Assembly: GCA_964453855.1 (NCBI GenBank)
Contig: CAYVRN010000008.1
Coordinates: 3,321-67,320, forward strand
DNA from: JASMHC01 sp964453855
Lineage (GTDB): Bacteria; Pseudomonadota; Alphaproteobacteria; Rhodobacterales; Rhodobacteraceae
Direction of reading: 5' to 3'
DNA length: 64,000 nt
Shown piece by piece: positions 1 through 8,086 of the stretch (positions are counted from its first letter, which is position 1; each line of letters starts with the position of its first letter). The translations under genes were made by a program, and so were the position numbers. The notes under the pieces are model-generated. The model was not told where the DNA came from. It saw nothing but the letters and a program-made list of their open reading frames with translations, and did no database searches.

Positions 1-171
1 GCCGTTCTGGCAGCGCTATACAATGGCGTTCCGGTTGCCGAAGCTGCGAAAATCAATGCAGCTGAAGAACTTTCCCGCCTTGGCTTGCAAGAGAACCTCT
101 CGTCGCAACGCTCGAACGGGCTGAGGTCGATGGTGGAAAGGCTGAAGATGCTTGCGGAAGCGGCCGTTTAG
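1..171 (+). CDS. sufE: SufE family cysteine desulfuration protein, C-terminal part
   Basis: The window opens inside a rightward gene. Frame 1 is open from base 1 to a TAG at 169-171 and gives 56 residues. They contain the C-terminal pattern of SufE proteins (GVPVAEAAKINAAEELSRLG, then a NLSSQRSNGLRSM segment). SufE accepts sulfane sulfur from a cysteine desulfurase (SufS) and passes it to the Suf Fe-S cluster scaffold in the cytoplasm. The active-site cysteine lies upstream and is not visible here. The gene is cut by the window edge, not by mutation. It ends one base from the convergent permease gene. Identification rests on the conserved C-terminal motif only. Confidence 0.8.
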   Translation, partial: AVLAALYNGVPVAEAAKINAAEELSRLGLQENLSSQRSNGLRSMVERLKMLAEAAV

Positions 172-172
172 A

Positions 173-979
173 TTAACGGATCAAATTGGGTCGAATACGA
201 AGCTTCCGGCGGGCTTCCTGTGGCAAATGCTTGTTCAACCGCTTGTTCACCCAGCCGAATATTCCGATCACGACCAATGTGAGCAGAATAAAGTAGCCCG
301 CCAAAATTGGGTAGGGGATGAACGGATTGAACGTTTTGTCCGCAAAATAGCTGGCATAGTACAGCGCGTCGCCCTTCTGTTGCCGCGCTGGGAAACCCGA
401 GAAAAACACCAGTGTTGTGGCATGAAACAAGAATATTGCTTCGTTAGTGTAGGCTGGCCAGGCCAAACGTAACATCGTAGGCCAAGTTATTTTCTTGAAT
501 CGAGAAAACCCAGAAAAGCCGTACGCATCAGCGGCTTCTGTATCAGATTTAGGAATTGATAGCAGCGCCCCGTAAAAGATTTCACCAGTATAGGCGGCAG
601 TGTTCAGGAACAACACGACCAACGCACCCAGCCATGCCGACGTAAAGGGCGAGAAAAACGGGGCGACCGATTTCAGGCTGAGGAACAGAAAATAAGCAAA
701 GAAAAACTGGATGAAGAGTGGCGATCCCCGAAAGATAAATATGAACCACTCGCTGGGTTTGCGCAGCAAGACGTTACTTGAGGCTTTGCCCAACGCCACC
801 ACGGTTGCAAAGAAGAATCCCGACAGAAGGGCCACCAGCCCAAAGTATATGTTCCACAGCATGCCCGAGCCTATCAGAACAAACTGTTGGCAAACCGTGA
901 AATCGCTGCGTGGTAACAAGCGTTCCCCGAACCCGATCGAGCGAAAGGCGTAATCCGCGATGGTTTCCCAGCAACTCAT
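173..979 (-). CDS. Amino-acid ABC transporter permease (HisM/OccM type)
   Basis: Inner-membrane permease of 268 aa with several hydrophobic helices. It carries the conserved EAA loop (EAADAYGFSGFSRFKKITWP, near residues 147-166) that contacts the ATPase. The length and loop fit the HisM/OccM family of basic or opine amino-acid importers. Its ATG overlaps the stop of the upstream permease as ATGA (976-979), so the two are probably translationally coupled. It is the last gene of a four-gene leftward operon (ATPase, binding protein, two permeases) and ends one base from convergent sufE. The exact substrate cannot be read from the permease. Confidence 0.88.
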   Translation of the reverse strand: MSCWETIADYAFRSIGFGERLLPRSDFTVCQQFVLIGSGMLWNIYFGLVALLSGFFFATVVALGKASSNVLLRKPSEWFIFIFRGSPLFIQFFFAYFLFLSLKSVAPFFSPFTSAWLGALVVLFLNTAAYTGEIFYGALLSIPKSDTEAADAYGFSGFSRFKKITWPTMLRLAWPAYTNEAIFLFHATTLVFFSGFPARQQKGDALYYASYFADKTFNPFIPYPILAGYFILLTLVVIGIFGWVNKRLNKHLPQEARRKLRIRPNLIR

Positions 980-1860
980 ACCGCGGCCTTTCTTTGTGCT
1001 TCACCGCCTGCAGTGGCTTGACTGTGTGTGAGACGCTTCATGATCTTGTCCAACACCACTTCAGAGACTTTGGTGAAAGCCAGATAAAACACAAGAAGGG
1101 CAAGGAAATACCAAATGCGCCAATCGCCATGTGGATAAGCGGTAAATTTCGGGCTTTTTGTGCTACCCAAGTCGCGGGCCCAGTACACGATGTCTTCGAT
1201 ACCAAGCAGGAATAACAGTGGCGTTGCCTTGATCAGAACCATCCACAGGTTAGACAAACCGGGTAACGCATAGACCCACATCTGCGGCACCAGAATGCGC
1301 CAGAAGGTCTGTCGATGGGTCATTCCATAGGCTTCGGCAGTCTCAAGCTGGGCACGGGGAACTGCCCGCATGGCGCCATATAGGACATTGGCTGCAAAGG
1401 CCCCGAAGACGATCGAGAAGGTTAGAACCGCAAGAAAGAAACCGTAGGTCTCGTGGATCCATTGCGGAGCGTTTCCAAGCGGCAATTTGGCGGCCTGACA
1501 GACGATAAAGTCATTACCTTGCCGGATCGGTTGGTCCCAATCAGGGCAAAGCGCTTTGTGCCTGAGGTATTCAAAGGCTTGATCTAGAGCGATCACAAAA
1601 AACAAGAAAAACGCGATGTCAGGAACACCGCGGACAACAGCGATATACCCTTTACCGAACCAGCGAAGTGGGCCGAACCGAGCGCGTGCCATTGACGCTG
1701 CGCCAAAGCCAAACGCAAGCGCGGTCGGCGCAGTAATTGCCAGCAAAATCAGCACCACCCCGAACGATTTATAAAACGCGAATTGCTTGCCGATTGTCAA
1801 ATAACAGGCAAGCCATTGGAAATTTCCAAGTGTTTCGGGGTTTGTGCAAAATTCAAACAT
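976..1860 (-). CDS. Amino-acid ABC transporter permease (HisQ/OccQ type)
   Basis: Second permease of the importer, 294 aa. It has an EAA loop (ETAEAYGMTHRQTFWRILVP) in the second half. Compared with typical HisQ proteins of about 230 aa it has an extra segment near residues 95-140 (containing CPDWDQPIRQGNDFIVCQ), a probable periplasmic insertion with two cysteines. It is expected to pair with the downstream permease as a heterodimer in the inner membrane. A strong inverted repeat separates it from the upstream binding-protein gene, which may lower permease expression relative to the binding protein. Confidence 0.88.
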   Translation of the reverse strand: MFEFCTNPETLGNFQWLACYLTIGKQFAFYKSFGVVLILLAITAPTALAFGFGAASMARARFGPLRWFGKGYIAVVRGVPDIAFFLFFVIALDQAFEYLRHKALCPDWDQPIRQGNDFIVCQAAKLPLGNAPQWIHETYGFFLAVLTFSIVFGAFAANVLYGAMRAVPRAQLETAEAYGMTHRQTFWRILVPQMWVYALPGLSNLWMVLIKATPLLFLLGIEDIVYWARDLGSTKSPKFTAYPHGDWRIWYFLALLVFYLAFTKVSEVVLDKIMKRLTHSQATAGGEAQRKAAV

Positions 1861-1871
1861 AACATGTGTGG

Positions 1872-1898
1872 GGCTCGTACGGGTAACCCGTACGAGCC
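1872..1898 (-). promoter_or_regulatory. Intercistronic 12-bp perfect hairpin between binding-protein and permease genes
   Basis: Arms 1872-1883 (GGCTCGTACGGG) and 1887-1898 are exactly complementary around a TAA loop. The hairpin lies 7 bases beyond the stop codon of the binding-protein gene and 11 bases before the permease start, read on the minus strand. No T-run follows on the minus strand, so it is not a classic Rho-independent terminator. In ABC importer operons such hairpins often protect the binding-protein mRNA or cause partial termination, which would explain unequal subunit levels. That role is inferred. Confidence 0.75.
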
Positions 1899-1905
1899 GA
1901 CAGTA

Positions 1906-2628
1906 TTACTGCCAAGTAGAAGCGACTTCCCATTTCTCGATCAACGCGTTCAGGCTGCCGTCGTCTTTCATCGACTGGATGGCTGCATTGAACTTCTCGC
2001 GCAGCTCGCTATCGCTTTCGCGAACGCCAATTCCGACGCCACCGCCGATTTGCTCGGTGCGCTCAAGCATGACCAAGCCGTCCTGGCCTGCAAATGCATC
2101 GAGATAGCTTTTGTCTGCAAGAACAGCATCCGCTTCACCATTTCGAACGGCTGCGACGGTTTCTTCTGGTGTTGCAAATTCGATCAAAGCCCAGCCGGCG
2201 TTTGCGACATAGGCGGCCTGAATAGTCGAGGTCTGCGCGGCGATGACACCGGTGGTCACGTCTACGTCAGCAGACAGGGCCAGGAAAGAAGACGGATCCG
2301 GCGGAGTGTAGGCTTGGGTAAAGTCGATGACCTCATCGCGCTCGTCGGTGATCGACATGCCTGCGATGATGGTGTCGTAGTTACCCGACACAAGGTTCGG
2401 GATGATCGAATCCCACTCGTTAGTGACCCATTCACAGGTCAACTCAGCGCGTGCGCACAACTCGTCGCCCAAATCGCGCTCAAAACCATCAACTTCGCCA
2501 GCGTCGTTGATAAAGTTCCACGGCGCATACGCGCCTTCGGTGCCCATGCGGACAACCGAGTGGCTGCCTGCAACCGCAGCACCGGCAGTAAGGGCCAAGA
2601 CGGCCGTAGTTAGGATGAGTTTTTTCAT
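1906..2628 (-). CDS. Periplasmic amino-acid-binding protein of ABC importer
   Basis: A 240-aa periplasmic solute-binding protein of family 3 (PBPb fold). The start at 2628 is chosen because it gives a clean signal peptide (MKKLILTTAVLALTAGAAVA) and has GGGAGA upstream; an upstream in-frame extension lacks these. The mature part has the typical GAYAPWNF and GYDTIIAGMSIT-like patterns of lysine/arginine/ornithine/histidine binding proteins. It delivers a polar or basic amino acid to the two downstream permeases. The ATPase gene lies 16 bases upstream. The ligand is not resolved by sequence alone. Confidence 0.9.
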   Translation of the reverse strand: MKKLILTTAVLALTAGAAVAGSHSVVRMGTEGAYAPWNFINDAGEVDGFERDLGDELCARAELTCEWVTNEWDSIIPNLVSGNYDTIIAGMSITDERDEVIDFTQAYTPPDPSSFLALSADVDVTTGVIAAQTSTIQAAYVANAGWALIEFATPEETVAAVRNGEADAVLADKSYLDAFAGQDGLVMLERTEQIGGGVGIGVRESDSELREKFNAAIQSMKDDGSLNALIEKWEVASTWQ

Positions 2629-2644
2629 CTTTTTCTCCCTAGGT

Positions 2645-3421
2645 TTACAAATGTGACGTTGCAGAGAGGAATCCCCGCAAGCGTTCTGTTTGTGGCGACC
2701 CGAATAGACTTTCAGGTGGCCCTTGCTCTTCAATGCGGCCCTGATGCAGGAAGACGACATGATCCGAGACATCAGAGGCCATTTTCATATCGTGGGTGAC
2801 AAGCAACATTGTACGTCCTTCGGCCGCGAGGTCTTTTATGACCTTCACGACCTCTTGCTCAAGCTCAGGATCTAAGGCTGATGTCGGCTCGTCAAAAAGC
2901 AGCGCTTCTGGCTCCATACATAGCGCGCGGGCAATCGCTGCTCGTTGTTGCTGTCCACCGGAAAGCTGTGCAGGCCAAGCATCGCATTTGTCGCCAATGC
3001 CGACTTTCGCAAGATACTTTCTGGCCGCAACCTCGACCTCGTCCTTGTCGCGCCCCAGAACGGTCACGGGCGCTTCCATGACGTTCTGAAGAATCGTCAT
3101 ATGAGACCACAAGTTGAACTGCTGAAACACCATCGAAAGGTTGGTGCGAATTCTCAGGACTTGCTTCGGATCCGCGGGTCGGCGATGCAGGCCCGTACCG
3201 GACCAAAGAACAGGCTCACCTTTGAAAAATACATCGCCTTGCTGGCTATCTTCCAATAGGTTCGCGCAGCGTAAGAGTGTGGATTTGCCAGAGCCGGATG
3301 AACCGATCAACGAGACGACATCACCTTTGCGCGCCGAAATATCGACACCTTTCAAAACCTCTAAATCTCCATATCTCTTATGAAGATTTGTGATTTCTAT
3401 GACCGGTGTGTCTTCGACCAT
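2645..3421 (-). CDS. Amino-acid ABC transporter ATP-binding protein (HisP type)
   Basis: A 258-aa ABC ATPase that powers the importer encoded downstream. Visible motifs in order: Walker A GSSGSGKST (about residues 39-47), Q-loop VFQQFN, signature LSGGQQQR, Walker B LLFDEPT followed by SALDPE, and the switch histidine in VTHDM. These match the HisP/GlnQ/OccP group of polar amino-acid uptake ATPases. GGGGAAG precedes the ATG at a good distance. It is the first gene of the leftward operon; the promoter is expected in 3422-3535, where I see no convincing consensus. Confidence 0.93.
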   Translation of the reverse strand: MVEDTPVIEITNLHKRYGDLEVLKGVDISARKGDVVSLIGSSGSGKSTLLRCANLLEDSQQGDVFFKGEPVLWSGTGLHRRPADPKQVLRIRTNLSMVFQQFNLWSHMTILQNVMEAPVTVLGRDKDEVEVAARKYLAKVGIGDKCDAWPAQLSGGQQQRAAIARALCMEPEALLFDEPTSALDPELEQEVVKVIKDLAAEGRTMLLVTHDMKMASDVSDHVVFLHQGRIEEQGPPESLFGSPQTERLRGFLSATSHL

Positions 3422-3535
3422 TACTTCCCCGCGCTTTTACCGCACCATTATCGGTGTACTGATATTGCTATCGTATATGCAGTTTGCAGCTTGGCAAACA
3501 GAATACGACACAGCAAAGATTTCAAGGGCAATCCT

Positions 3536-4261
3536 CTATTCAGGCGGCATAGGTACCGTAAGGTAATCTTGCTGAGATATCTGAATGAAGTCCTTTAGAA
3601 GTAACAGTGACTTCGAGTTCGAAGACAGGTTTTCGATTGCGCGTTTAACGGCATCCTCTAGGGCGGCAGTTTTTCCGTGCTGTGCGGTGATAAACGGCAG
3701 TCCTGGTGTAGGTTTGGTGTGGGCAAGAACGGTCAGTCGCGAGGCGAACTCATCATGACGGCGGATAATGTTCCAAGTCACAATATCCAATGAGGCAATA
3801 TCAGCGCCCCCCTCGGCCACCATTTGTGCCGAGGCACGGTGGCCACCACTCTCTATAAGTGATTTTGGGTGCGCTGCAGGGGGTATGTATTCCCAAAAAG
3901 CGGCCCATCCAGACTGAGAGCCGCGCTCATTGTATGCGAACCGAAGGGATGAAAGTTCTTCAAGGTCCGGAGGGCACTCGGATCGCCCCACAATGACACT
4001 TTGATAATATCCTGGCGGGCACCCCTTAACTCCGTAGTCTGGCGTTCCCACAAGTGATACCGCTTTATAAAGTCTCGACCGATAAGGTAACCCGCAGGTC
4101 TGGGCGAGCAATAAGTCGGGTGACAACCAGACACCCCAAGCATCCAGGTCCGTCGCCCGCTGCGTTGGTCCGAAGCCAAGGTTGTCACGGACCAACGCCC
4201 AAAATTCATCATTTGCTTCGGCAAGCTCGGGCCTGTCATACATGCCGAGCCACGCAATCAT
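3536..4261 (-). CDS. PhnD/SsuA-like substrate-binding protein without signal peptide
   Basis: A 241-aa protein resembling the phosphate/phosphonate-type periplasmic binding proteins (COG3221), with patterns such as VSLVGTPDYGVKGCPPGYYQS, an AEGGADIASLDIVTW segment and LPFITAQ near the end. The N-terminus (MIAWLGMYDRPEL) has no signal peptide or lipobox, so it is predicted to stay in the cytoplasm unless the start is wrong. No permease or ATPase of a phosphonate system is next to it. Its ATG overlaps the stop of the upstream TerB-like gene (ATGA), so the two are coupled. A sensory or scavenging role is possible but unproven. Confidence 0.72.
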   Translation of the reverse strand: MIAWLGMYDRPELAEANDEFWALVRDNLGFGPTQRATDLDAWGVWLSPDLLLAQTCGLPYRSRLYKAVSLVGTPDYGVKGCPPGYYQSVIVGRSECPPDLEELSSLRFAYNERGSQSGWAAFWEYIPPAAHPKSLIESGGHRASAQMVAEGGADIASLDIVTWNIIRRHDEFASRLTVLAHTKPTPGLPFITAQHGKTAALEDAVKRAIENLSSNSKSLLLLKDFIQISQQDYLTVPMPPE

Positions 4262-4695
4262 GACTGGCTGACCCTTTGCCGCGCAAGCGCACTGTCACGA
4301 TCGTTGATACCCAAAAGGTTTGACGTCAGCCGCAGTAAGCTATCTTCTTCGGGGTCGCGGTTACCATCCGCCAAAACCACCTGCCACAACGCTTCGATCA
4401 CACCAATTCGGTCTTCGTAGGGCACGGCTTCTTTGATCGCGCGTGTAAATTGCACTGTGTCAGCCGCGATTTTTTCAGCCTCTTCTGCCTGTCTGCGCAA
4501 ACCAGCGGCTTCGAAAGGCGATAGCCCATATCTGGCGATGTTGATGCGATCTATCTGGGCTGCTTCATCATCGTCATAAAACTCGTCTGCTCGGGCCACC
4601 CGAACCAGAAGGGCGGTTAACGCAAGACGCGCGTCCTGATCGGGCAGGGGCGTGGCATGTCCTCCAAGGACAGATGTCAGTAATTTGGAAAGCAT
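4258..4695 (-). CDS. TerB-like (tellurite resistance B family) protein
   Basis: A 145-aa all-helical cytoplasmic protein with the TerB-family layout: LTALLVRVARADEFYDDDEA, then a central helix pair, then LWQVVLADGNRDPEEDSLLR. The acidic D/E-rich turns in both halves are the usual metal-binding positions of the family. TerB proteins are linked to tellurite resistance and membrane stress but most stand-alone members have no assigned role. It is coupled by ATGA overlap to the PhnD-like gene downstream and lies 3 bases before the DUF1330 stop region, so 4992-3536 may be one transcript. Confidence 0.75.
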   Translation of the reverse strand: MLSKLLTSVLGGHATPLPDQDARLALTALLVRVARADEFYDDDEAAQIDRINIARYGLSPFEAAGLRRQAEEAEKIAADTVQFTRAIKEAVPYEDRIGVIEALWQVVLADGNRDPEEDSLLRLTSNLLGINDRDSALARQRVSQS

Positions 4696-4698
4696 GGT

Positions 4699-4992
4699 TT
4701 AACCGTCATATCCCTCAACGATCACTAGATTTGACTCTGATACGGGTAGACGAATGGCAAGTGCCGCTTGATATTCGGCAGAGTTGTAACATGCGACGGC
4801 GTCTTCGTATGACGGAAATTCGATCACGACAGTTCGGGGAAAGGCTGTTCCCTCTACAATGGTTTGCTGGCCGCCCCGCACCAGAAATCTGGCGTGATAC
4901 TTGGCAAAAGGCGCTGCATTTGCTGCCTTATATGCTTCGTATTCTTCGGCGTCATGCACGATATTGTTTGCAATCCAATAGCCTTTTGCCAT
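4699..4992 (-). CDS. DUF1330 family protein
   Basis: A 97-aa protein of the DUF1330 family, a dimeric ferredoxin-like alpha/beta barrel fold related to ABM monooxygenase-like proteins. Family marks are MAKGYWIAN at the start, FLVRGG in the middle and VVIEFPSYEDAVACYNSAEY with LVIVEGYDG at the end. The start at 4992 is chosen over a longer upstream reading because AAGGGGGAA sits at the right distance and homologues begin MAKGYW. No reaction has been settled for the family. It is the first gene of the probable leftward transcript with the TerB-like and PhnD-like genes. Confidence 0.85.
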   Translation of the reverse strand: MAKGYWIANNIVHDAEEYEAYKAANAAPFAKYHARFLVRGGQQTIVEGTAFPRTVVIEFPSYEDAVACYNSAEYQAALAIRLPVSESNLVIVEGYDG

Positions 4993-5050
4993 TTTGCGTT
5001 CCCCCTTTTCGTTGATAAAGAAGTGTTCTTTCACTCCCCAAAGGTCAAGG

Positions 5051-5830
5051 TCAGAGTGTATTGTAAAGCTGAGACAGGCGTTTTGCTTCCCCTTCAATCC
5101 CAAACGGTGGATTGACGATAAACATCCCGGACCCGATCATTTTGTGCCCGTCCCGCGCCGGGGGAAACCGCACTTCGTGCAGGAAAGCATCAGTAATCTC
5201 TGCTTTCAATCGCGCCAACATAGCGGCCTGCGCGCTGTTTTTCAAAATCGGATACCACAGTGCGATCACGCCCACGTTCCACTTGCGGTGCAAGGCAGGA
5301 AGCGCCTTGCTGATCGCGTCGTAGTCGGACTTCACCTCATAGCTTGGATCTATCAACAGCAGCCCGCGGCGTGGCGTCGGAGGGCACAGGCTGAGCGCAG
5401 TTTCCAACCCATCCTTTTTCACAATTCGCGCAGAGACGTCAGAAAGCGATTCTCTCAGTGCGATAAATTCTCTGGGATGCAATTCGCAAAGCGTTATCTG
5501 ATCACTTGGCCGCAGCAAACCTGCAGCCAACAAAGGCGAGCCCGCATAACTTGCCTCACCGTATTTTAATTTAACAAGGTCCAGTTGTCGCCTGTAGGCA
5601 TGCTCAGGCGCAAACCAGTCTTCTAAAACCAGCTCAATCCCTTTTTCTGCTTCACCTGTTTTTGCAGCTTCGTTCGAAGACAGATCATACAGAGCGCGCC
5701 CCGCATGGGTTTCGATGTAGCTCAGCGGTTTGTCTTTGCGTGTAAGATAGTCGAGCATCCAACACAGCAGAGAATGCTTTTGAACGTCCGCCAAATTACC
5801 TGCGTGGTAGATATGCTGATAGGACAGCAT
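5051..5830 (-). CDS. rlmJ: 23S rRNA (adenine2030-N6)-methyltransferase RlmJ
   Basis: A 259-aa SAM-dependent methyltransferase that modifies A2030 of 23S rRNA. Family marks: MLSYQHIYHAGNLADVQKH at the N-terminus, YIETHAGRALYDL, AGSPLL, and the catalytic motif IDPSYEVKSDY (a D-P-S-Y variant of the usual D-P-P-Y). The start at 5830 is chosen because it matches the conserved N-terminus; the open frame runs further upstream only through a dispersed repeat. It follows pyrG on the same strand, with that repeat between them. Confidence 0.88.
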   Translation of the reverse strand: MLSYQHIYHAGNLADVQKHSLLCWMLDYLTRKDKPLSYIETHAGRALYDLSSNEAAKTGEAEKGIELVLEDWFAPEHAYRRQLDLVKLKYGEASYAGSPLLAAGLLRPSDQITLCELHPREFIALRESLSDVSARIVKKDGLETALSLCPPTPRRGLLLIDPSYEVKSDYDAISKALPALHRKWNVGVIALWYPILKNSAQAAMLARLKAEITDAFLHEVRFPPARDGHKMIGSGMFIVNPPFGIEGEAKRLSQLYNTL

Positions 5831-5837
5831 CAGTTTA

Positions 5838-5900
5838 CTTTTGTCCAAAAATATTCCGGGGTGAATTGCGCCAATGGCGCAAGGGGGGCAGAGCCCCCTT
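5838..5900 (+). repeat. Dispersed intergenic hairpin repeat, copy 1
   Basis: Reads CTTTTGTCC, AAAAATATTCCGGGG, then two hairpins: TTGCGCC/GGCGCAA (5866-5882) and a GC-rich stem around CAGAG (about 5881-5900). It shares the A/T block followed by GGGG and a G-run/C-run hairpin with four other intergenic copies in this window. This copy differs by the extra first hairpin. It sits between pyrG and rlmJ, both leftward, so its hairpin end is next to the pyrG stop. Confidence 0.6.
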
Positions 5901-5914
5901 GGTGCCCGCAACGA

Positions 5915-7558
5915 TTAAACAAGCCGTGAATTTTCCACCGCTGCGCGGACGAAGTCCGCAAACAGGGGATGCGGATCAAACGGTTTTGATTTCAATTCCG
6001 GGTGATACTGAACACCGATGAACCAAGGATGATCCTTCCATTCCACAATTTCCGGAAGACGACCATCCGGTGACACGCCAGAGAACTGAAGCCCGCAGGT
6101 CTCAAGCTGTTCACGGTAGCGCATATCTACCTCGTAGCGGTGGCGGTGGCGTTCTTCGATCTGGGTTGTTCCGTAGATTTTTGCTACACTGGAGCCTTCG
6201 CACAAAGTTGCGTTGTAGGCGCCCAATCGCATAGTGCCGCCCTTGTCGTCGCCAACTTTCCGTTCGACCTTGTGGTTGCCCTGCACCCATTCCTTCAGGT
6301 GATAGACCACCGGCTCAAAGCGCTTGGCGCCAGCTTCGTGGTCAAACTCTTCCGATCCCGCATCTTTGATGCCTGCCACATTCCGCGCGCCTTCGATTAC
6401 GGCCATTTGCATGCCCAGACAAATCCCCAGGTAAGGAATTTTTTTGGTTCGCGCAAATTCGGCAGCCTTGATTTTGCCTTCGGTGCCGCGTTCGCCGAAA
6501 CCACCTGGAACTAGGATCGCATGGAACCCTTCCAAATGAGGGGCAGGGTCTTGGGTGTCGAAAATCTCGGCGTCTACCCATTCAACCTTGACCTTCACAC
6601 GGTTGGCCATGCCCCCATGCGTCAACGCTTCCTTGATAGATTTATAAGCATCTTCAAGTTGGATGTATTTCCCAACGATGGCTACTTTCACTTCACCGTC
6701 GGTATTGTGAATGCGGTCTGCCACGTCTTCCCAGACGGTCAGATCCGGTTTTGGTGCCGGAGAAATATTGAATGCATCCAGAACGGCTTGGTCAAGTCCC
6801 TCGCGGTGATATGCCAAGGGGGCCTCGTAGATCGAGTTCAGGTCATATGCCGCGACAACCGCTTCCTTGCGAACGTTACAAAACAGAGCAATTTTCTGGC
6901 GCTCTTTTTCTGGGATCGGCTGTTCAGATCGGCAAACCAGAATGTCGGGGGCGATTCCGATGGATTGAAGTTCTTTCACGCTGTGCTGGGTTGGTTTGGT
7001 TTTCAACTCGCCGCTTGCTGCCAGATAGGGAAGAAGGGTGAGGTGCATAAAGATACACTGACCGCGCGGCTTGTCGTGGCTGAACTGACGGATCGCTTCA
7101 AAAAACGGCAAGCCTTCGATGTCACCGACGGTGCCGCCGATTTCGCAGAGCATAAAGTCGACTTCATCATCCCCGATGTTGATGAAGTCTTTGATCTCGT
7201 TCGTCACATGGGGAACGACCTGAATGGTTTTCCCAAGATAATCGCCACGTCGTTCTTTCTCTAGAACGTTCGAATAGATCCGGCCCGACGAAACCGAGTC
7301 AGTCTTGCGTGCTGGAACACCCGTGAAGCGTTCATAGTGCCCCAAGTCCAAATCCGTTTCTGCGCCGTCGTCGGTCACAAAAACCTCTCCGTGCTCAAAC
7401 GGGGACATGGTGCCGGGGTCAACGTTTAGATAGGGGTCTAACTTACGCAGACGCACGCTGAAACCGCGGGCTTGAAGCAACGCACCAAGGGCGGCCGAGG
7501 CAAGACCTTTGCCCAGCGAAGAGACGACACCACCTGTAATGAATATATACCGCGCCAT
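5915..7558 (-). CDS. pyrG: CTP synthase
   Basis: A 547-aa enzyme that makes CTP from UTP using ATP and glutamine in the cytoplasm. The N-terminal amidoligase domain begins MARYIFITGGVVSSLGKG and contains KLDPYLNVDPGTMSP. The C-terminal class I glutamine amidotransferase domain has the nucleophile cysteine in YLGICLGMQ and the partner His/Glu in QYHPELKSKP. The length is normal. The leader between pyrG and secG has overlapping inverted repeats (separate entry), which may matter for regulation. secG lies upstream on the same strand. Confidence 0.97.
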   Translation of the reverse strand: MARYIFITGGVVSSLGKGLASAALGALLQARGFSVRLRKLDPYLNVDPGTMSPFEHGEVFVTDDGAETDLDLGHYERFTGVPARKTDSVSSGRIYSNVLEKERRGDYLGKTIQVVPHVTNEIKDFINIGDDEVDFMLCEIGGTVGDIEGLPFFEAIRQFSHDKPRGQCIFMHLTLLPYLAASGELKTKPTQHSVKELQSIGIAPDILVCRSEQPIPEKERQKIALFCNVRKEAVVAAYDLNSIYEAPLAYHREGLDQAVLDAFNISPAPKPDLTVWEDVADRIHNTDGEVKVAIVGKYIQLEDAYKSIKEALTHGGMANRVKVKVEWVDAEIFDTQDPAPHLEGFHAILVPGGFGERGTEGKIKAAEFARTKKIPYLGICLGMQMAVIEGARNVAGIKDAGSEEFDHEAGAKRFEPVVYHLKEWVQGNHKVERKVGDDKGGTMRLGAYNATLCEGSSVAKIYGTTQIEERHRHRYEVDMRYREQLETCGLQFSGVSPDGRLPEIVEWKDHPWFIGVQYHPELKSKPFDPHPLFADFVRAAVENSRLV

Positions 7559-7569
7559 GTGGCCCGACC

Positions 7570-7660
7570 CCCGTGATTAGTTCGTATTTTGTGCGAATCG
7601 ATGACGGAAAAAACCGCATCATCACGGGATTTAAGAACTATCAGATTCGCAAATCCCGTG
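7570..7660 (-). promoter_or_regulatory. Structured pyrG leader with mutually exclusive stems
   Basis: The 159-base secG-pyrG spacer contains three related segments. 7623-7632 pairs with 7651-7660 (CACGGGATTT, 10 bp). The overlapping 7621-7628 can instead pair with 7570-7577 (ATCACGGG, 8 bp), which lies just upstream of the pyrG start. 7593-7599 can also pair with 7644-7650 (7 bp), and 7600-7622 can form its own small hairpin. The two main stems cannot coexist. This resembles an attenuator or translational switch, but it matches no riboswitch class I know. Confidence 0.45.
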
Positions 7661-7667
7661 CAACAGA

Positions 7668-7688
7668 GTCGCAACATTATGTTGCGAC
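7668..7688 (-). promoter_or_regulatory. 8-bp hairpin downstream of secG
   Basis: GTCGCAAC (7668-7675) and its complement (7681-7688) flank an ATTAT loop. Read on the minus strand it lies about 30 bases past the secG stop. No T-run follows, so it could be a 3' stabilising hairpin or part of the pyrG leader fold, not a strong terminator. Confidence 0.5.
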
Positions 7689-7717
7689 CTGAAAAGGTTT
7701 CCCCAAAGTGTAGTAGA

Positions 7718-8086
7718 TTAGTCGGCGCTGGGCGTCAGGTTCAGGTCACCACTGCTTGGTGGCAGCAGCGAGTCCGCTGCAGGAAGCGCAGGAAGGTCGC
7801 CGCCTGTTTCCTCGGTTGCAGGCTGTTCGACACCCAGACGGTCAACGACTGAACCGCTGGCCGATTTCTGTGCGGCAATGATTGTCAGCGCGATCGACGT
7901 GCAGATAAAACCGATTGCCAGAAACCATGTCACCTTACCCATGGCAGTCGCTGCCGAGCGTGCTGACACGGCGCCACCGCCGCCACCACCCATCGAGCCA
8001 AGCCCGCCTTCGGATCTTTGCAACAAAACAGCTGCGATCAGGCCCAAAGCCAGCAACAGATGAATGATCAGGACGACGTTTTCCAT
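7718..8086 (-). CDS. secG: Preprotein translocase subunit SecG
   Basis: A 122-aa two-helix membrane protein of the SecYEG channel. Helix 1 is ENVVLIIHLLLALGLIAAVLL and is followed by the family motif LQRSEGGLGSMGGGGGG; helix 2 is around WFLAIGFICTSIALTIIAA. The rest is a Pro/Ala-rich cytoplasmic tail common in alphaproteobacterial SecG. It diverges from the nitrile hydratase operon across 109 bases that must hold both promoters. Confidence 0.93.
   Translation of the reverse strand: MENVVLIIHLLLALGLIAAVLLQRSEGGLGSMGGGGGGAVSARSAATAMGKVTWFLAIGFICTSIALTIIAAQKSASGSVVDRLGVEQPATEETGGDLPALPAADSLLPPSSGDLNLTPSAD

Noticed and set aside
6521..7264. Rightward open frame (247 aa) opposite pyrG
   Set aside because: Antisense shadow of pyrG with no ribosome site or family pattern.
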